The translations under genes were made by a program, and so were the position numbers. A stretch of DNA of 64,000 bases from Aplysia californica (taxonomy: Eukaryota; Mollusca; Gastropoda; Aplysiida; Aplysiidae): NCBI RefSeq assembly GCF_000002075.1, contig NW_004797524.1, positions 489,256-553,255 on the forward strand, written 5' to 3'. This document shows, piece after piece, positions 52,401 to 62,682 of this stretch. Positions within the stretch are counted from its first letter, which is position 1; each line of letters starts with the position of its first letter. Below the pieces are notes generated by a model, which was not told the DNA's origin, ran no database searches, and saw only the letters and a list, made by a program, of their open reading frames with translations.

Positions 52401-54100
52401 GTTGACTGAATAATAGGGATCATCATCACCATCATCATTGCCTTTCTCCCCCTGCATCAGGGTATAGGCCACGGACAAACACCCCCCACTTTTCTCTATC
52501 CTGGGCTAGCCTCTTGATGTTATTCCATGTCTTCCCACTTTTCTGTACATCGCTTTCTGTGATTCTTCTCCAAGTTCCACGAGGTCTTCCCCTTGATCTC
52601 TTGCCCTGTGGGTTCCAATCCAAAACTTTCTTTGTTATGCAGCTGCCTGACTTCCAGAGAGTGTGTCCAATCCATCGCCACCGCCTTCTTCCTACCTCAT
52701 CTCTGACTGGGATCTGTCTTGTTTTCCTTAACACTTGAATAATAGGGATGACATCTCGTAATTGGGTTATAAGAATAATTTCTAGCTTTCCAGGGACACT
52801 GAATCAGCACCAGACTTTTCCAGCTTTATTTTTCGTTTCTATAATGACCATTTGCAATAACTGACAATGTGACCGATTTCTTTACATTCATAATTGTGTC
52901 CGCGCATATTTCCGACACAAAAACTAAGAATGAATGTGTTAGCTGTCAATATATTTTTTATTCCATACAAGAAGTTTATCTGTACCCTTGTATTTACACG
53001 GTTTGTGGGGGTTTTTAATCGCTTATATTATATCTTTTTAATTGTATACAGGCTGGCACAGACACAGCATGATTCATGAACAAATGCAGAGTAATTTTCT
53101 CTTGTTTAATAGTAAAATAAGAGCTAACGCTGATCGTCTTTAGTTAAAAAATGCAGATGTGCATTTTTCTTCTCTTATAACTTGACTATTACTACTCGCG
53201 CAGATTTCAGATTTCTCAAGGTAAAAGACATGATATTCGTAATCAGTTTAACATAGATTTTGGAGAGATCTGTCGTGCCTTTTTTAAATTAACAATCATT
53301 TATTCATAAGTTTGTAACTGAAGTAGGACAAATTGAGAGCTTTCAGTACATCCGCGTAATGGTTTTCTGTGTGGGATGGGGAAGAAGTGATATCGTTTTG
53401 AACATAGTAAAAAATGTGAACTTCCTAACCGACACCGGCAAAGTCGCTTCAGGGCTCATTAACCCCTTGACCCCGAGCCGGGGAGTTCCGGCAGGCTGCT
53501 GAGTCACGCTAACTAAAAGTAAAAGAATCGGGCAAAAAGTGACGCCGTGTGATAGGTTCTTCTGACACCTGGAAGAATTCTGTGGGGAAATTGGAAATAT
53601 AGAAAAATCTGACAGATTGGAGACAAAAAAATGTAGAGGTCAGAAGAAAACCAGGGAGGACCTTTACCCAATATGTAATACCTGACCAAAACTTTCTTGT
53701 TCTTCCTCAGAGAGACTGAATGGTGGTTTGTTGCTGGAGCAGTATGTGGATTATCGAAGATTTCCCAATGTGTTCAAAACAGGAGCGCCTGTCACATTGA
53801 TTGCTGAAGTCCATGATGACTTTACTGTCTCACAACAACCATCGTACCTCTTTTTTTGGTATGAGGGACCTCAGTTTGTAAACTCCTCCAACCTCCCGAT
53901 CTTTACGACCACCATTGGATTAGCAACTAATTTCACCATGGAAGCTGTGATCCTTGCTACTTTTGACTACACCCCAACAACAAATGAACAGAAAAAGCGG
54001 TCAACAAAACCATTGCAAGTCATCACTGAAGGCAAGCTAGATCTTATGAAGCAACCTTATGTTAAAAATGGACACTTCAAAGAAGCAATCTTCTTCAAGG
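49464..54100 (+). CDS. TMEM130-like membrane glycoprotein, 5' part (continues past window)
   Basis: Four coding exons: 49464-49668, 50271-50385, 50967-51166 and 53711-54100. All have GT-AG ends, continuous phases (1, 2, 1, 1), and an acceptor TCTTACAG 25 bp before the ATG. The 303 residues read so far have a signal peptide (1-19), a Ser/Thr/Pro stalk (20-60), then beta-rich extracellular sequence with FIYQWMN, RRFPNVFKTGAPVTLIAEVH and LFFWYEGPQFVNSS, and sequons NSS and NFT. This order and the YxxxW/FxYxW patterns recall TMEM130 (PMEL/GPNMB relatives with PKD-type domains), whose role is poorly known. The identification is from memory and moderate. The last exon ends in GTGAGT at 54101. No later exon (transmembrane, tail) was found up to 64000, so the next intron exceeds 9.9 kb. 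Confidence 0.65.
51700..51840. other. GC-rich island in the third intron of the TMEM130-like gene
   Basis: About 120 bp of high GC (GCCGCGGGGGGTTCCCCGCC in the middle, a short hairpin) stand out from the AT-rich intron. The flanking 1.7 kb also looks foreign, but I could not find paired ends. Nature unknown. Confidence 0.35.
52418..52740 (-). mobile_element. LINE 3' end fragment
   Basis: A 99-residue minus-strand frame with RRRWRWIGHTLWKS, DWNPQGKRSRGRPRGTW and KTWNNIKRLAQDREKW is the characteristic C-terminus of a LINE family common in marine invertebrates. It ends at about 52440 and is followed (on the minus strand) by a GAT-rich 3' tail at 52418-52440. Only this last part is present, as expected for 5' truncation. 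It probably belongs with the fragment at 11.4 kb. Confidence 0.85.
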
Positions 54101-54295
54101 GTGAGTACAGGTTCTTCATTATATGAAAAGAGATTGTTGGCAATGAAAATACTTGTATGCTTTTTATGTTCTGACACAGTCTTAGTTCTTTTTTTTTTCT
54201 GCTATTCTTCCCCTCCCTTGGACTCTCACTTTCTTCCATTTTCTCCTGTTCCTTGTCCTGTTAATATGGTCTCCTCTGCTTCACGTTCTTTTTGT

Positions 54296-54470
54296 TGGTG
54301 ATCAACAGGTGCTCAGATGTGGTTTGCTCTTTCTTTCCTATCAAAAACCTATCATCCCAATCTCTCCTTTTTTGTGTTTGTTTCTCTTTTGTAATACCTC
54401 TAGTCTTCCTCTCTTATATGATGTAATTGTGATGCAAGTGCGGTAAAACTCTTACTTATACAAACATTAA
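54296..54470 (+). mobile_element. S repeat copy, diverged
   Basis: TGGTGATCAACAGGTGCTCA to GATGCAAGTGCGGTAAAACT, about 170 bp. The left stem arm is eroded, the right arm is of the AAGTG type. Confidence 0.75.
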
Positions 54471-54859
54471 AAATCCTTCATTCTCTCAATGGTAGGTTGG
54501 TGAGCACTGTGATGAAGTTTGCTCTTCTACTTCTTTTCAATATTTGTGATGTCATAATCTGATCATGACAAAATATGGCCATTATCTAGCCTGAAATAGC
54601 GGTACTTGTTATATATATTTTTTACAGTGCCTCACTTGGTATGGCTTCACATTGCGGAAATATTTTCTTGAACCAAAAAATGTGTGCCATTGATACCATG
54701 TGCTTTTGTAAGTGTTTCATAATACGTGTTGCATGTCTGTCCTTTTTTTATCTGTCTGTTTCCCTGATCTGTGTATCTTTGTTGTCGGAAGGATGTGTCC
54801 ATCTGTATTTTGCGAGTATGTCTGTGTATGTGTGTTTTTGTGTGTTGTGTGTGTCAGTC

Positions 54860-54952
54860 ATTGAGGTATTGAAACTTTGTGGGGGGGTTTTTGTGTGGGT
54901 GAATATATTGTGTGTGTGAGTGTGTGTATGTGTGCGTGTGTGTGTGTGTGTG

Positions 54953-54994
<42 letters not shown>

Positions 54995-55045
54995 AGCCCA
55001 CATAAGCAAGTGTGCCTGTGTTATGTGTTGTGTTTGTGTGTTTGC
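54860..55045. repeat. GT microsatellite
   Basis: Long imperfect (GT)n with short TATG and GCGT interruptions. Confidence 0.9.
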
Positions 55046-55269
55046 GTATGAGAGTGAGGGAAAGAGGGGGAGAAAATGTTCACTTACTAAAAAGCTAAAG
55101 AACCAGAAGTTGAGGAAGGAAACAAATGCAATTTAAGTACAATGTAGTTACATAGTAAGGAGAAAGAAGTATATGTGCTCTTTGATGAGCAGGAAACAGG
55201 TGCTGGAGAGACCTGTAAATATGGGAGTTTATTAAGAGTCAAGTTACAAGACTTGAAGCCAAGGACTGT

Positions 55270-55442
55270 GGGTGGTTGACGGGTGCTCTTTTGTGGTTTG
55301 CTTCTTCTTTCCTATCATAAATCTATCACCTTTATGTCTCTTCCTCTTTTTTTTGTTTGTTGCTCTCTAGTAAAACCTCTAATCTTGGGCACTTATATGA
55401 CCTAAATGTGTGTTGCAAGTGCCGTAAAACGCTTACTAAAAC
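55270..55442 (+). mobile_element. S repeat copy (AT-stem type)
   Basis: GGGTGGTTGACGGGTGCTCT to GCCGTAAAACGCTTACTAAA. The stem is GGCACTT paired with AAGTGCC. Confidence 0.85.
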
Positions 55443-55673
55443 AAGAAACCAGGGACCAAACCCTCCTTTGCTAAAAGAATGTACTAATAGGGGCTTGTTC
55501 CTCACGCCAAAGAGCTTGGTGCACTAGCTGGTTTCTCCTCGCTTGCTTGTGAATAATTTAAATAACTTTTTTTTCACACTTCTGATCCTGGAACTGGTGA
55601 GATGGAGCATTTATTCATCTCGGATTTGGACTTTTTTTTTAATGAAAAAAGACCCAACAAAGTTGAAAGTCAT

Positions 55674-55850
55674 GGGTGGTTGATGGGTGCACTGGTGTGT
55701 TTTTCTCCTTCTAATTTTTCCTATCAGACATCTGTCGTCCTTATCTCTCCCCCTTTTTTGTGTGTTTGTTACTCCATTGTAACACCTCTTATCTACAGCT
55801 TTTTATGTGACCTGATTGTGTTGCAAGTGCCGTAAAATTTTGACTAAAAC
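55674..55850 (+). mobile_element. S repeat copy (AT-stem type)
   Basis: GGGTGGTTGATGGGTGCACT to GCCGTAAAATTTTGACTAAA. The right stem arm AAGTGCC is kept while the left has decayed to AGCTTTT. Confidence 0.85.
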
Positions 55851-56044
55851 ATAAAATAACAATACTTGGAAGTCCAACACTGTGCAAGTTTAAGACACCT
55901 TGAAAGTTGGGATTGAAAGAAAAGGGAGATCAATGTTTGTTGTGCAACTGTTTGTCTCTTCTGACGAAAATGTTTTCATTCCGAATTCCCATTTGAAAGT
56001 TGTGGTTGCTATTTTGAAAAAAATATGTAATCTGTCTCTGTCTA

Positions 56045-56185
56045 CAAGCGGGTGTTTGAGGGGTACCACTGGTAGATCCTACTTCTGTACTTTCCCTCTG
56101 TTGTTTCTGTCTGTCTGTCTTACTTCTTCCTGTCTGACTTTTTCCCTGCGCTAAATGATCATCAACGTTTTGATGTGCTTCCCTT
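56045..56185 (+). mobile_element. SINE-C copy
   Basis: GGGGTACCACTGGTAGATCC, then CTTTCCCTCTGTTGTTTCTG, TTTTCCCTGCGCTAAATGA and TTTGATGTGCTTCCCTTTAC. Same order as at 22.86 and 58.66 kb. Confidence 0.65.
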
Positions 56186-56191
56186 TACTGT

Positions 56192-56288
56192 GGGTGGTTG
56201 GCGGGTGCTCTGGTGTAGTTTGCTTCTACTTCTTTCCTATCAAACATCTATCGTCCTTATGTCCCCTTCTTCTTTTATGTTTGTTACT
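56192..56288 (+). mobile_element. S repeat copy lacking its 3' half
   Basis: Starts GGGTGGTTGGCGGGTGCTCT and runs to TTATGTTTGTTACTC, then stops abruptly. The stem-loop and tail are missing. Confidence 0.75.
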
Positions 56289-56517
56289 CAAACAATCTGT
56301 CTACGAGGACTTTGTATCCCTGTCAGCTAGAGTTGACGTGACAGCCATTTAGAATCATCATTATAAATAATATTCTCCTTTCTCTCTGTGGAAGAAGAAA
56401 GAAAAAAAGAGAGGAAACAATAGAAAGAATTCAAAGAAGAAGAAACAAAAGAAAGAAGAAGACGAAGAAGGAAACCAATAAAGGTTAAGAAGAAAGAAAA
56501 AAGAAAGAAGAGGATGT

Positions 56518-56695
56518 GGGTGGTTGGCGGGTGCTCTGGTGTGGTTTGCTTCTTCTTTCCTTTGAAACATCTATCATCCTTATCTCCCCTTCTTCTTTTT
56601 TATGTTACTTTCTTGTAACACCTCTAATCTTCTGGCGCTCATATGACCTTATATTTATGCAGTTGCGAGCGCCGTAAAACCTCTACTAAAACTAA
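56518..56695 (+). mobile_element. S repeat copy (GC-stem type)
   Basis: Full copy. The stem is GGCGCTC with GAGCGCC, and the tail CTACTAAAACTAAAAACTAA is the longest A-rich tail seen. A GAAGA-rich low-complexity stretch follows it and precedes it (56390-56510). Confidence 0.9.
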
Positions 56696-57120
56696 AAACT
56701 AAAAGAAGAGGATGGAGACGAAAACAGAAGGATAAGAAGAAGAAAAAAGATGGAAAAAAAAGATAAAAAGATAGAAACAAAAAGATAAAGAAGAAAACAG
56801 AAGAATGACATGAAGAGAAAAAAAAGTAGATGGTGAAGGAAGAAAACGGCCTTGAACATTTTAATGTACATGTATGTGTGTGTGTGGGAGGGGGGGAGGT
56901 GATGCTAATCATCAGGAATATTTTTTTGTGACTTTTGATCATGTACTAACTCGTGACGTTTCTTATCTCCCATCTGTTGTTGTGGTCTGTTGTTTGGATT
57001 TTCACATCGGGCGGACGCTGGGAATACTCGCCTCCATTGGCTTTTGTTTTGTTTGTCTCCAAACCAGACGTCAAACACTTTTTTCTTACTCTTTGTTTGT
57101 TTGTTTGTTTTGTTTTGATA

Positions 57121-57627
57121 CATGTTTTACGGCGCTCGCAGCTGTGTGAGGTCACATGAGCGTGCGGGACACATTAAACATTTTTAGTTTGGTTGGATTT
57201 TTTGTTTTTAAATTTTGCCTGGGTGACGGGCGAAGTCTACTGTCATTGATTTTGAACCACCATGGGATCTTTAACGTGCGCAACATTCACACGGGACCTC
57301 CGAGATTTTTCGCCCTTGTGTTAGATCTTACCTGTTCTAAGATTAGGGGTGTGGTTGAAAGACAGCAGTACGGTTAGAAGGAGCCAAGAAGTTGCAGTAG
57401 AAAGACTGCAGAAAGAGTCTGGGGCCCAGAGGAGGGGACAAAGGGGGATGGTGGTATGGGGGCATAAAGTGGAGACAAGAGTAGATGACAGAACATGGTT
57501 AGAAGGCAGGAAAGTAGGTGAAAGGAGAACATTTTAAAGAAGAAACGTTTCTGTTGTTGTCAGGCTTCGAACTTGGCACCAATTGATTGAGAGGCGAACA
57601 CCGTACCATCTAGACCACGGGAGCCCC
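57121..57627 (-). mobile_element. SINE-L copy with well-kept tail
   Basis: Minus strand: the head begins near 57627 (GGGGCTCCCGTGGTCTAGAT, box A) with a decayed box B (AGTTCGAAGCC). The tail near 57121 reads CACGCTCATGTGACCTCACA, then GCTGCGAGCGCCGTAAAACA. It shows most clearly that SINE-L and the S repeat share their 3' stem-loop. Confidence 0.85.
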
Positions 57628-57892
57628 TTTCTTCTCGCTATATCTTGTTTTTTTATTTGTCTCAGTCTGGTTTTTAACGAATAAATAAATAAATAAAATG
57701 AGGGTCCAAAATTGTCCTTAAGCATTATGCTCGAATTGAAATGATAATGGTGTTATTAACATTGCAATTAGAACGCGATTAATGATGTTACAGAGGTATA
57801 TGATATAATGTCACGTTCGTATGTTATAGCGAGTGCGGCTGTTTGGAGGGCCTGAGAGGGGAGGGCGCAACTAGTAGGATATATTCTTTATT

Positions 57893-58052
57893 TTCCTTCT
57901 TCTTTTTTCCTATCAAACATCTATCGTCATTATCTGCCATTTTTCTTGTTTATGTTTGTTACTCTCTTGTAACACCTCTAATCTTTTGGCACTCATATCA
58001 CCTTCTTCTGTTGCCAGCGCGCGTAAAACCTCTACTAAAACTACTAAACTTT
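57893..58052 (+). mobile_element. S repeat copy, 5'-truncated, apparently inside a SINE-C
   Basis: Enters the family at CCTATCAAACATCTATCG and ends GCGCGTAAAACCTCTACTAA. Sequence resembling a SINE-C start (57843-57880) lies before it and a SINE-C continuation (TTTCCCTCTGTTGTTTG, 58058) after it, so it looks inserted into a SINE-C. No clean duplication is visible. Confidence 0.6.
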
Positions 58053-58056
58053 CCCT

Positions 58057-58275
58057 CTGTTGTTTGTCTTACTTTTCCCCCAGCACTGGGTGACCATTAT
58101 TGCGTCGATGTGCTTCTCAGAATCTCTTTAGGCTCAACTGCTTGGTCCTACTTTTTTACACTTCCTCCCCCCCCCCCCTTGTTGTTACTGTCCACCTGTC
58201 TTACTTTCTCCCTGCACCAAATGACCTTTATTGTGTCGGTGTGCTTCTCTTTACCCAGACAAACCTGACTATAGT
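58057..58275 (+). mobile_element. SINE-C pieces in tandem
   Basis: CTTTCCCTCTGTTGTTTGTC to CGATGTGCTTCTC, then a second body ending CGGTGTGCTTCTCTTTACCC. A C run (58167-58178) lies between. Two partial copies in the same orientation. Confidence 0.65.
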
Positions 58276-58418
58276 CCTATTCCATTAAGTAAAGGTAATG
58301 ATTATAAGTGCATGAATGTATATATATTGTGTTACACCCCCATCGACGGTATGGGCATAAAAGCAGCACTTAAACAAAAAGTGAGGATACCCCCCCCCCC
58401 CCAAACCCTCTCCGGGCT

Positions 58419-58640
58419 TCCCGTTAGCTCAGTTAGTTCATGCTAGACTGCGGAGCGGACAACCCTGGTTCGAATCCAAGACTGGGCGTCCTTGAACTTG
58501 CGTCGTTTTGTGGAGTTTTCATGGTTGTGGACTCATTTGGCTCAGTCTTATCGGAGACAGACGTTTAAGTCAAAGGTCCCGCCTCTTAAATAACCCAATA
58601 AGGTCGGTGGGTCGTTAAACCCGTACACACATATATTTAC
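58419..58640 (+). mobile_element. SINE-B copy with tRNA-like head
   Basis: CCCGTTAGCTCAGTTAGTTC (box-A-like) and GGTTCGAATCCAAG (box-B-like) make a tRNA-like head of about 70 bp. A tail through GGAGACAGACGTTTAAG and CCGCCTCTTAAATAACCC to GGTGGGTCGTTAAACCC follows. The acceptor arms do not pair well, so it is not taken as a working tRNA gene. Confidence 0.75.
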
Positions 58641-58654
58641 AAACTATTCCGATG

Positions 58655-58785
58655 GCGAGTAGTTGGAGGGCGCCACTGGCAGGTCCTACTTCTTTTACCT
58701 TCCCTTTGGTGTTTCTGTCTGTCTTACTTTTTCCCAGCACTGAAACGCCATTATTGTATCGATGTGCTTTTTTAATATTCTAATA
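58655..58785 (+). mobile_element. SINE-C copy
   Basis: GGAGGGCGCCACTGGCAGGT, then CCTTCCCTTTGGTGTTTCTG, TTTTTCCCAGCACTGAAACG and TATCGATGTGCTTTTTTAAT. The cleanest start of this family in the window. Confidence 0.7.
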
Positions 58786-59459
58786 TACATAAATAAACCA
58801 ACTATTCCGAGGGCCCACCAACAATGCGCCCAGGAACTACAAGTGCCACAACGAACAAGAAGAGTTGTTCAGTCGAGTGGGAGTGTTTTCAAATCTTATC
58901 ATGATGGAGTTGTACGTGCCGCGACTTCCCACTCATTTAAGTTATGAACACCAATACATTTAATCTTTCACCTTGTACATTGACAGTTTGAGACAGCGGA
59001 TGGCCAAAGAAGATAGGATATCCTCTGCATCTCACTAGCTGTTACTGTTATCTTTGGCTTGTTTGATTACCTTCGCTAGGCTCGTCAGCGCCATCCTTGA
59101 TTGTTAGACGGTGCGAATTGATTAAATGGTTTCGACCAGTTTTTATCTACTTGATCTTGACTTGTAGGCGTCTCTTTTTTTTTGGTTTGGCTATCAGGCA
59201 TTATTAAAACTTGTTTGTTATTACTTCGCTCTTCAAGGGATCTGGCTCATTTGCTCCCAAAAATACCACTCGCTGACTGACCTACTGTTTTTGTTTTGGG
59301 GCATTTATTTCATCAGACACAATTAGCTTAGATCATGTACCGTTCTTGTCCCCCGTTCTTTTTGCTGGGCCCAAGTTTGTTTTTTAAAATTTAATCTCCT
59401 TCTACAGTCTGACACCTTAATTTTTTTTAAAGACAATGTTTATCTCTTTTTTCCTTTAT

Positions 59460-59637
59460 GGGTGGTTGGCGGGTGCTCTAGTGTGGTTTACTTCTTCTTT
59501 CCTATTAAACATCTATCGTAGTGTTTATCTATCCTCCTTCTTTTTCGTGTTTGTTACTCTCTTGTAAAACATCTAATCTTCTGCACTCTTAAGACCTCAT
59601 TGTGTTGCAAATGCCGTACAACTATTACCAAAACTAA
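59460..59637 (+). mobile_element. S repeat copy (AT-stem type)
   Basis: GGGTGGTTGGCGGGTGCTCT to GCCGTACAACTATTACCAAA. An extra AGTGTTTATC interrupts the middle. Stem GCACTCTT with AAATGCC, partly decayed. Confidence 0.85.
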
Positions 59638-59800
59638 AGCTCCCCCCTCCTTTTTGTGTATACGTTTGTTTTTGTCATTTACTACTGTGTTTGTTGCCAT
59701 AACTTTCTAAGCCCCCCACCAGGGCAGTGCTACTGACTGAAGTTGTCTTTAGGCCATTTTCAAAGGGGGATATTAACATGTTCTTATGAACAGTAGAAAT

Positions 59801-60049
59801 GGTCGCTTTTAAGCACAAGGGGGATATCCCGAAATAATATGCTGTTTTGAGAAAATCGAAAGTAAAGTTTTAGCCCCTTTTTTCAGTTTCTTTAAAAGAC
59901 AAGGGGGGTTTTATCTATAACCAAACAAATATACTCACCTGTGAAACCAAACTTCTCCAATAGGTAGGGCAATGCCTATTTTTGGTGTAGGTCAAGATTT
60001 CTGGAAAACCCCGAAAGCTGGGTTACCCCGTTTGTCCTTATAAGCGATC
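59801..60049. mobile_element. MITE with GATCGCTT...GACAAG ends (copy 2, inverted)
   Basis: GGTCGCTTTTAAGCACAAGG at left and TTGTCCTTATAAGCGATC at right, 249 bp. Reverse complement of 21297-21533 over most of its length, sharing GGTGTAGGTCAAGATTTCTG. Confidence 0.75.
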
Positions 60050-60299
60050 AATTGTAAATGGGCTGATTCATCAATGTCATGCTTATACTGTGCCGGAACA
60101 ACATTGGGGGAACTACTGCCTTTTTCCCCACATTCTTACTATCGTCATTTTCCTCTACTTCTTTTGTATGTTGGTCACTCTCTTGTGAAATGCTATTTCC
60201 TGGGTGCCTTGATAGTCGAAGCAGACGTTGTGCTGTAGAGGCTAGAGAGGTGAGCAGAGTAAGCCTGATTCCCTGTAAGGACTTCTCTGTTGACGTCCT

Positions 60300-60360
60300 C
60301 CCCTTGGCGCTCATATGACCTTATACAGTTGCGTCGAGCGCCGTTAAACCTTACTGAAAC
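60300..60360 (+). mobile_element. S repeat 3' end fragment
   Basis: TTGGCGCTCATATGACCTTA, then GAGCGCCGTTAAACC. Only the stem-loop and tail of the GC type are present. Confidence 0.75.
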
Positions 60361-61063
60361 TGACTCTCTAAAATACTAAAAATGTGAAAAACAACCCCAG
60401 CGAAATCATTTTTAAGAGAACAGAAAATGTTGCATAAAGTAGAATGCAACTACAATAGATCCAGTACCTTTATTTAGTGTGAACTAGTTTTGCAAAGGTA
60501 ACCTTTGATATGATGGGAAGGGACAGGGGTGACAATATTGATTGCTTTCGCCCCTAGAAATGTGGGTGTTGAGTGCATTCATTTTTATTCATTTAATCAA
60601 AATCATTTATTTACTTGTTTTTGTGGAAAATTTAACATAATTTACAGAATCTTTGTAATGTTAAGAAATATTCATTTATTTTTCTTCTTTTTTGGATTTA
60701 GGGGGGGGGGGGGAGAGAAACGGGTTTTCGATGTGTTGATATTCTCAATACGAAGTCGTTCTTGAGGGCTTGAAATACATTTTTATCAAAGATCGTAACT
60801 TCTTATATCAACGAGAGCTGCGTTCATAATATACCTCATTTTGGTGCGAGCGCCGTAATACTTTTACCAAACTACCAAGGAAAGCAAGCATGCGACTTAA
60901 ATTGAGACTTAAACCCTAAATATAATATTAATCTTGGACATGGAAATGAGGAACAAAATATTTTCAGTTTTCTACACATAACCTAATTCAAATGAGGGAA
61001 AGTCCATTGCCAGCTGTCTCAGCTGGAGTCACCCCAAGCGAGGTGGGATGAGATTTTGATACA

Positions 61064-61259
61064 TGTTGAAATTGTCTAAGACGGCCACCCGTTATCGAGG
61101 AAGAAATTGGTCGTCATAGAGAGGTGGACGTCTCACACAGTGCAATTATTATAAAGTTTTTTTTATATAAAAAAAGCAAATGGGTGGAAATAGGAAGTGG
61201 CTGAGCGTTCAGGTTATGTCTTATACTTCATACAGGTGCCCATTAGAGCAGGTTCGAGT
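61064..61259. mobile_element. Shrunken relative of the 38.0 kb pogo-like element
   Basis: GTCTAAGACGGCCACCCGTT at left and AGAGCAGGTTCGAGTCTGC at right match the ends of 37996-38810 imperfectly, with an internal deletion. Confidence 0.55.
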
Positions 61260-61319
61260 CTGCTGTCCCATCAGTAGGGAACCCAACTCAACCGCTTGCA
61301 AAATGGCCTGGACTCGGGG

Positions 61320-61339
61320 AGAGAAGAAGAAGAAGAAGA

Positions 61340-61410
<71 letters not shown>

Positions 61411-61445
61411 GGAGAGAGAGAGAGAGATGGAGAGAGAGAGAGAGA
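61320..61445. repeat. AGA / GA microsatellite
   Basis: (AGA)n passing into (GA)n. All frames stay open across it. Confidence 0.95.
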
Positions 61446-61644
61446 TTCGTTCCCACTTTTCTCTTCCACTGATCACATACGGTGAGGGAGGGGGGGGGTG
61501 CCTTCGAAATGGGTCTGATAAGGTGCTTAGCTCGGGGACAGTCATCATTCTCGCCCCCCCCCCCCCCAACCGCTCCCATTCTTAAAAATAAGTTAAAAGC
61601 GTCTTTCGGACATGATGTCACGAGGACCCAAAAGTAGCCTCACT

Positions 61645-61748
61645 GAGGTTGGGTGGTCAGCAAACGTTTATATCGCCCTTATCTCCCCTATTGTTTGTGT
61701 TTGTTACTTTATTTTGTAACATCTCTAATCTTCGGCTCTTATATCCTA
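61645..61748 (+). mobile_element. S repeat, middle part only
   Basis: GGTTGGGTGGTCAGC and CGCCCTTATCTCCCCTATTG to CTCTAATCTTCGGCTCTTAT. The 3' end is lost. Confidence 0.6.
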
Positions 61749-61810
61749 ACTATGTCAGATCTCACCTCTTTCGCCCTAGTCTTCGGCATGGGCCGCCACG
61801 GAGAGCTCGT

Positions 61811-61986
61811 TGGTGGTTGGCGGGTGCTCTGGTGTGGTTTGCTCATTCTTTCCTATCACACCACTGTCGTCTTTATCTCTCCTCCTTTTTTATGCTTGTT
61901 GCTCTCTTGTAACACCTCTGATCTTCGGCACTTATATTATGACCTAGTTGTGTTGCAAGTGCCGCAAAACGCTTACTAAAACTTTA
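61811..61986 (+). mobile_element. S repeat copy (AT-stem type)
   Basis: GGTGGTTGGCGGGTGCTCTG to GCCGCAAAACGCTTACTAAA. Stem GGCACTT with AAGTGCC intact. Confidence 0.9.
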
Positions 61987-62250
61987 AAAAACCCGAAGAT
62001 CTCTCCACCTGTTTCTGTTCTGGGCGATCTTCTCGAACCTCTAGCCAGCTGTGTCTCATATTCCTGAGATCCGCCGTAATATCTCGCTTCCGGGTAGATC
62101 TGGGCCTTCCTCTCCTTTTCTTCCCCTGAGGGTTCCATTTAAGGGTTTGTCTTGTTCATGTTGTGGGCTGGCCTCCTGGGTTTGTGTCCAATCTGTCGCC
62201 ATCATCTTTTTTTTTTTTAAATCTCTGATTGGTTTGTCTCCATAACACTA
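61987..62250 (-). mobile_element. LINE 3' end fragment, decayed
   Basis: On the minus strand, broken frames give pieces like GWRQIGHKPRRPAHNM and EYETQLARGSRRSPRTETGG, the same C-terminal region as at 52.4 kb but from a different, more degraded copy. It directly follows an S repeat copy. Confidence 0.65.
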
Positions 62251-62587
62251 CATTTACGATGATGTCCTACTAGTGCATTTTCACGACCTACCTCATAAAC
62301 AATTGATGAAGGACTGTAATTTGTTTATGATCAGCTTTGTTAGTTTTCATGTTTTCGATCTAGATATCTATACAACAATACACTTGTTACATTTGTGTCG
62401 AAAATCCTGATCTTCGTACTTGTCTCAAGGCTTCTTGATCTCCAGACAGACAGTTTTGAAGGGAAGGCTTACTTATTTTTCTTACCCCTCAAAATAAGAA
62501 AGAGGCAAAATTGCCTGATTTTACACATTGATTAATGCTGCTATGTGTGACCTGGTGGGTTCGCCAGTTATTTGTTTTTTGTAACGT

Positions 62588-62682
62588 TAAGTGAGTGGGT
62601 AGTTGGCGGTGGCTCTGGGTGTGGCTTGTTCTTTCTTTCCCGTCAAACATCTATCGGACTCATTATCTCTCCATCTTTTTTG
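62588..62682 (+). mobile_element. S repeat, 5' half
   Basis: GAGTGGGTAGTTGGCGGTGG to CATTATCTCTCCATCTTTTT, then broken off at the start of the next copy. Confidence 0.7.

Noticed and set aside
53459-53560. piggyBac-like end (TTAACCCCTTGACCCCGAG)
   Set aside because: Only one end was found. No inverted partner next to a TTAA within reach.
56361-56942. Phe/Ser-rich frames on the minus strand
   Set aside because: They arise from GAAGA-rich low-complexity DNA around an S repeat.
58425-58495. tRNA gene
   Set aside because: tRNA-like head of SINE-B. The acceptor stem does not close, and the sequence continues into the repeat tail.
61180-61621. Arg/Glu- and Ser/Leu-rich frames
   Set aside because: Artefact of the GA microsatellite at 61.32-61.45 kb.
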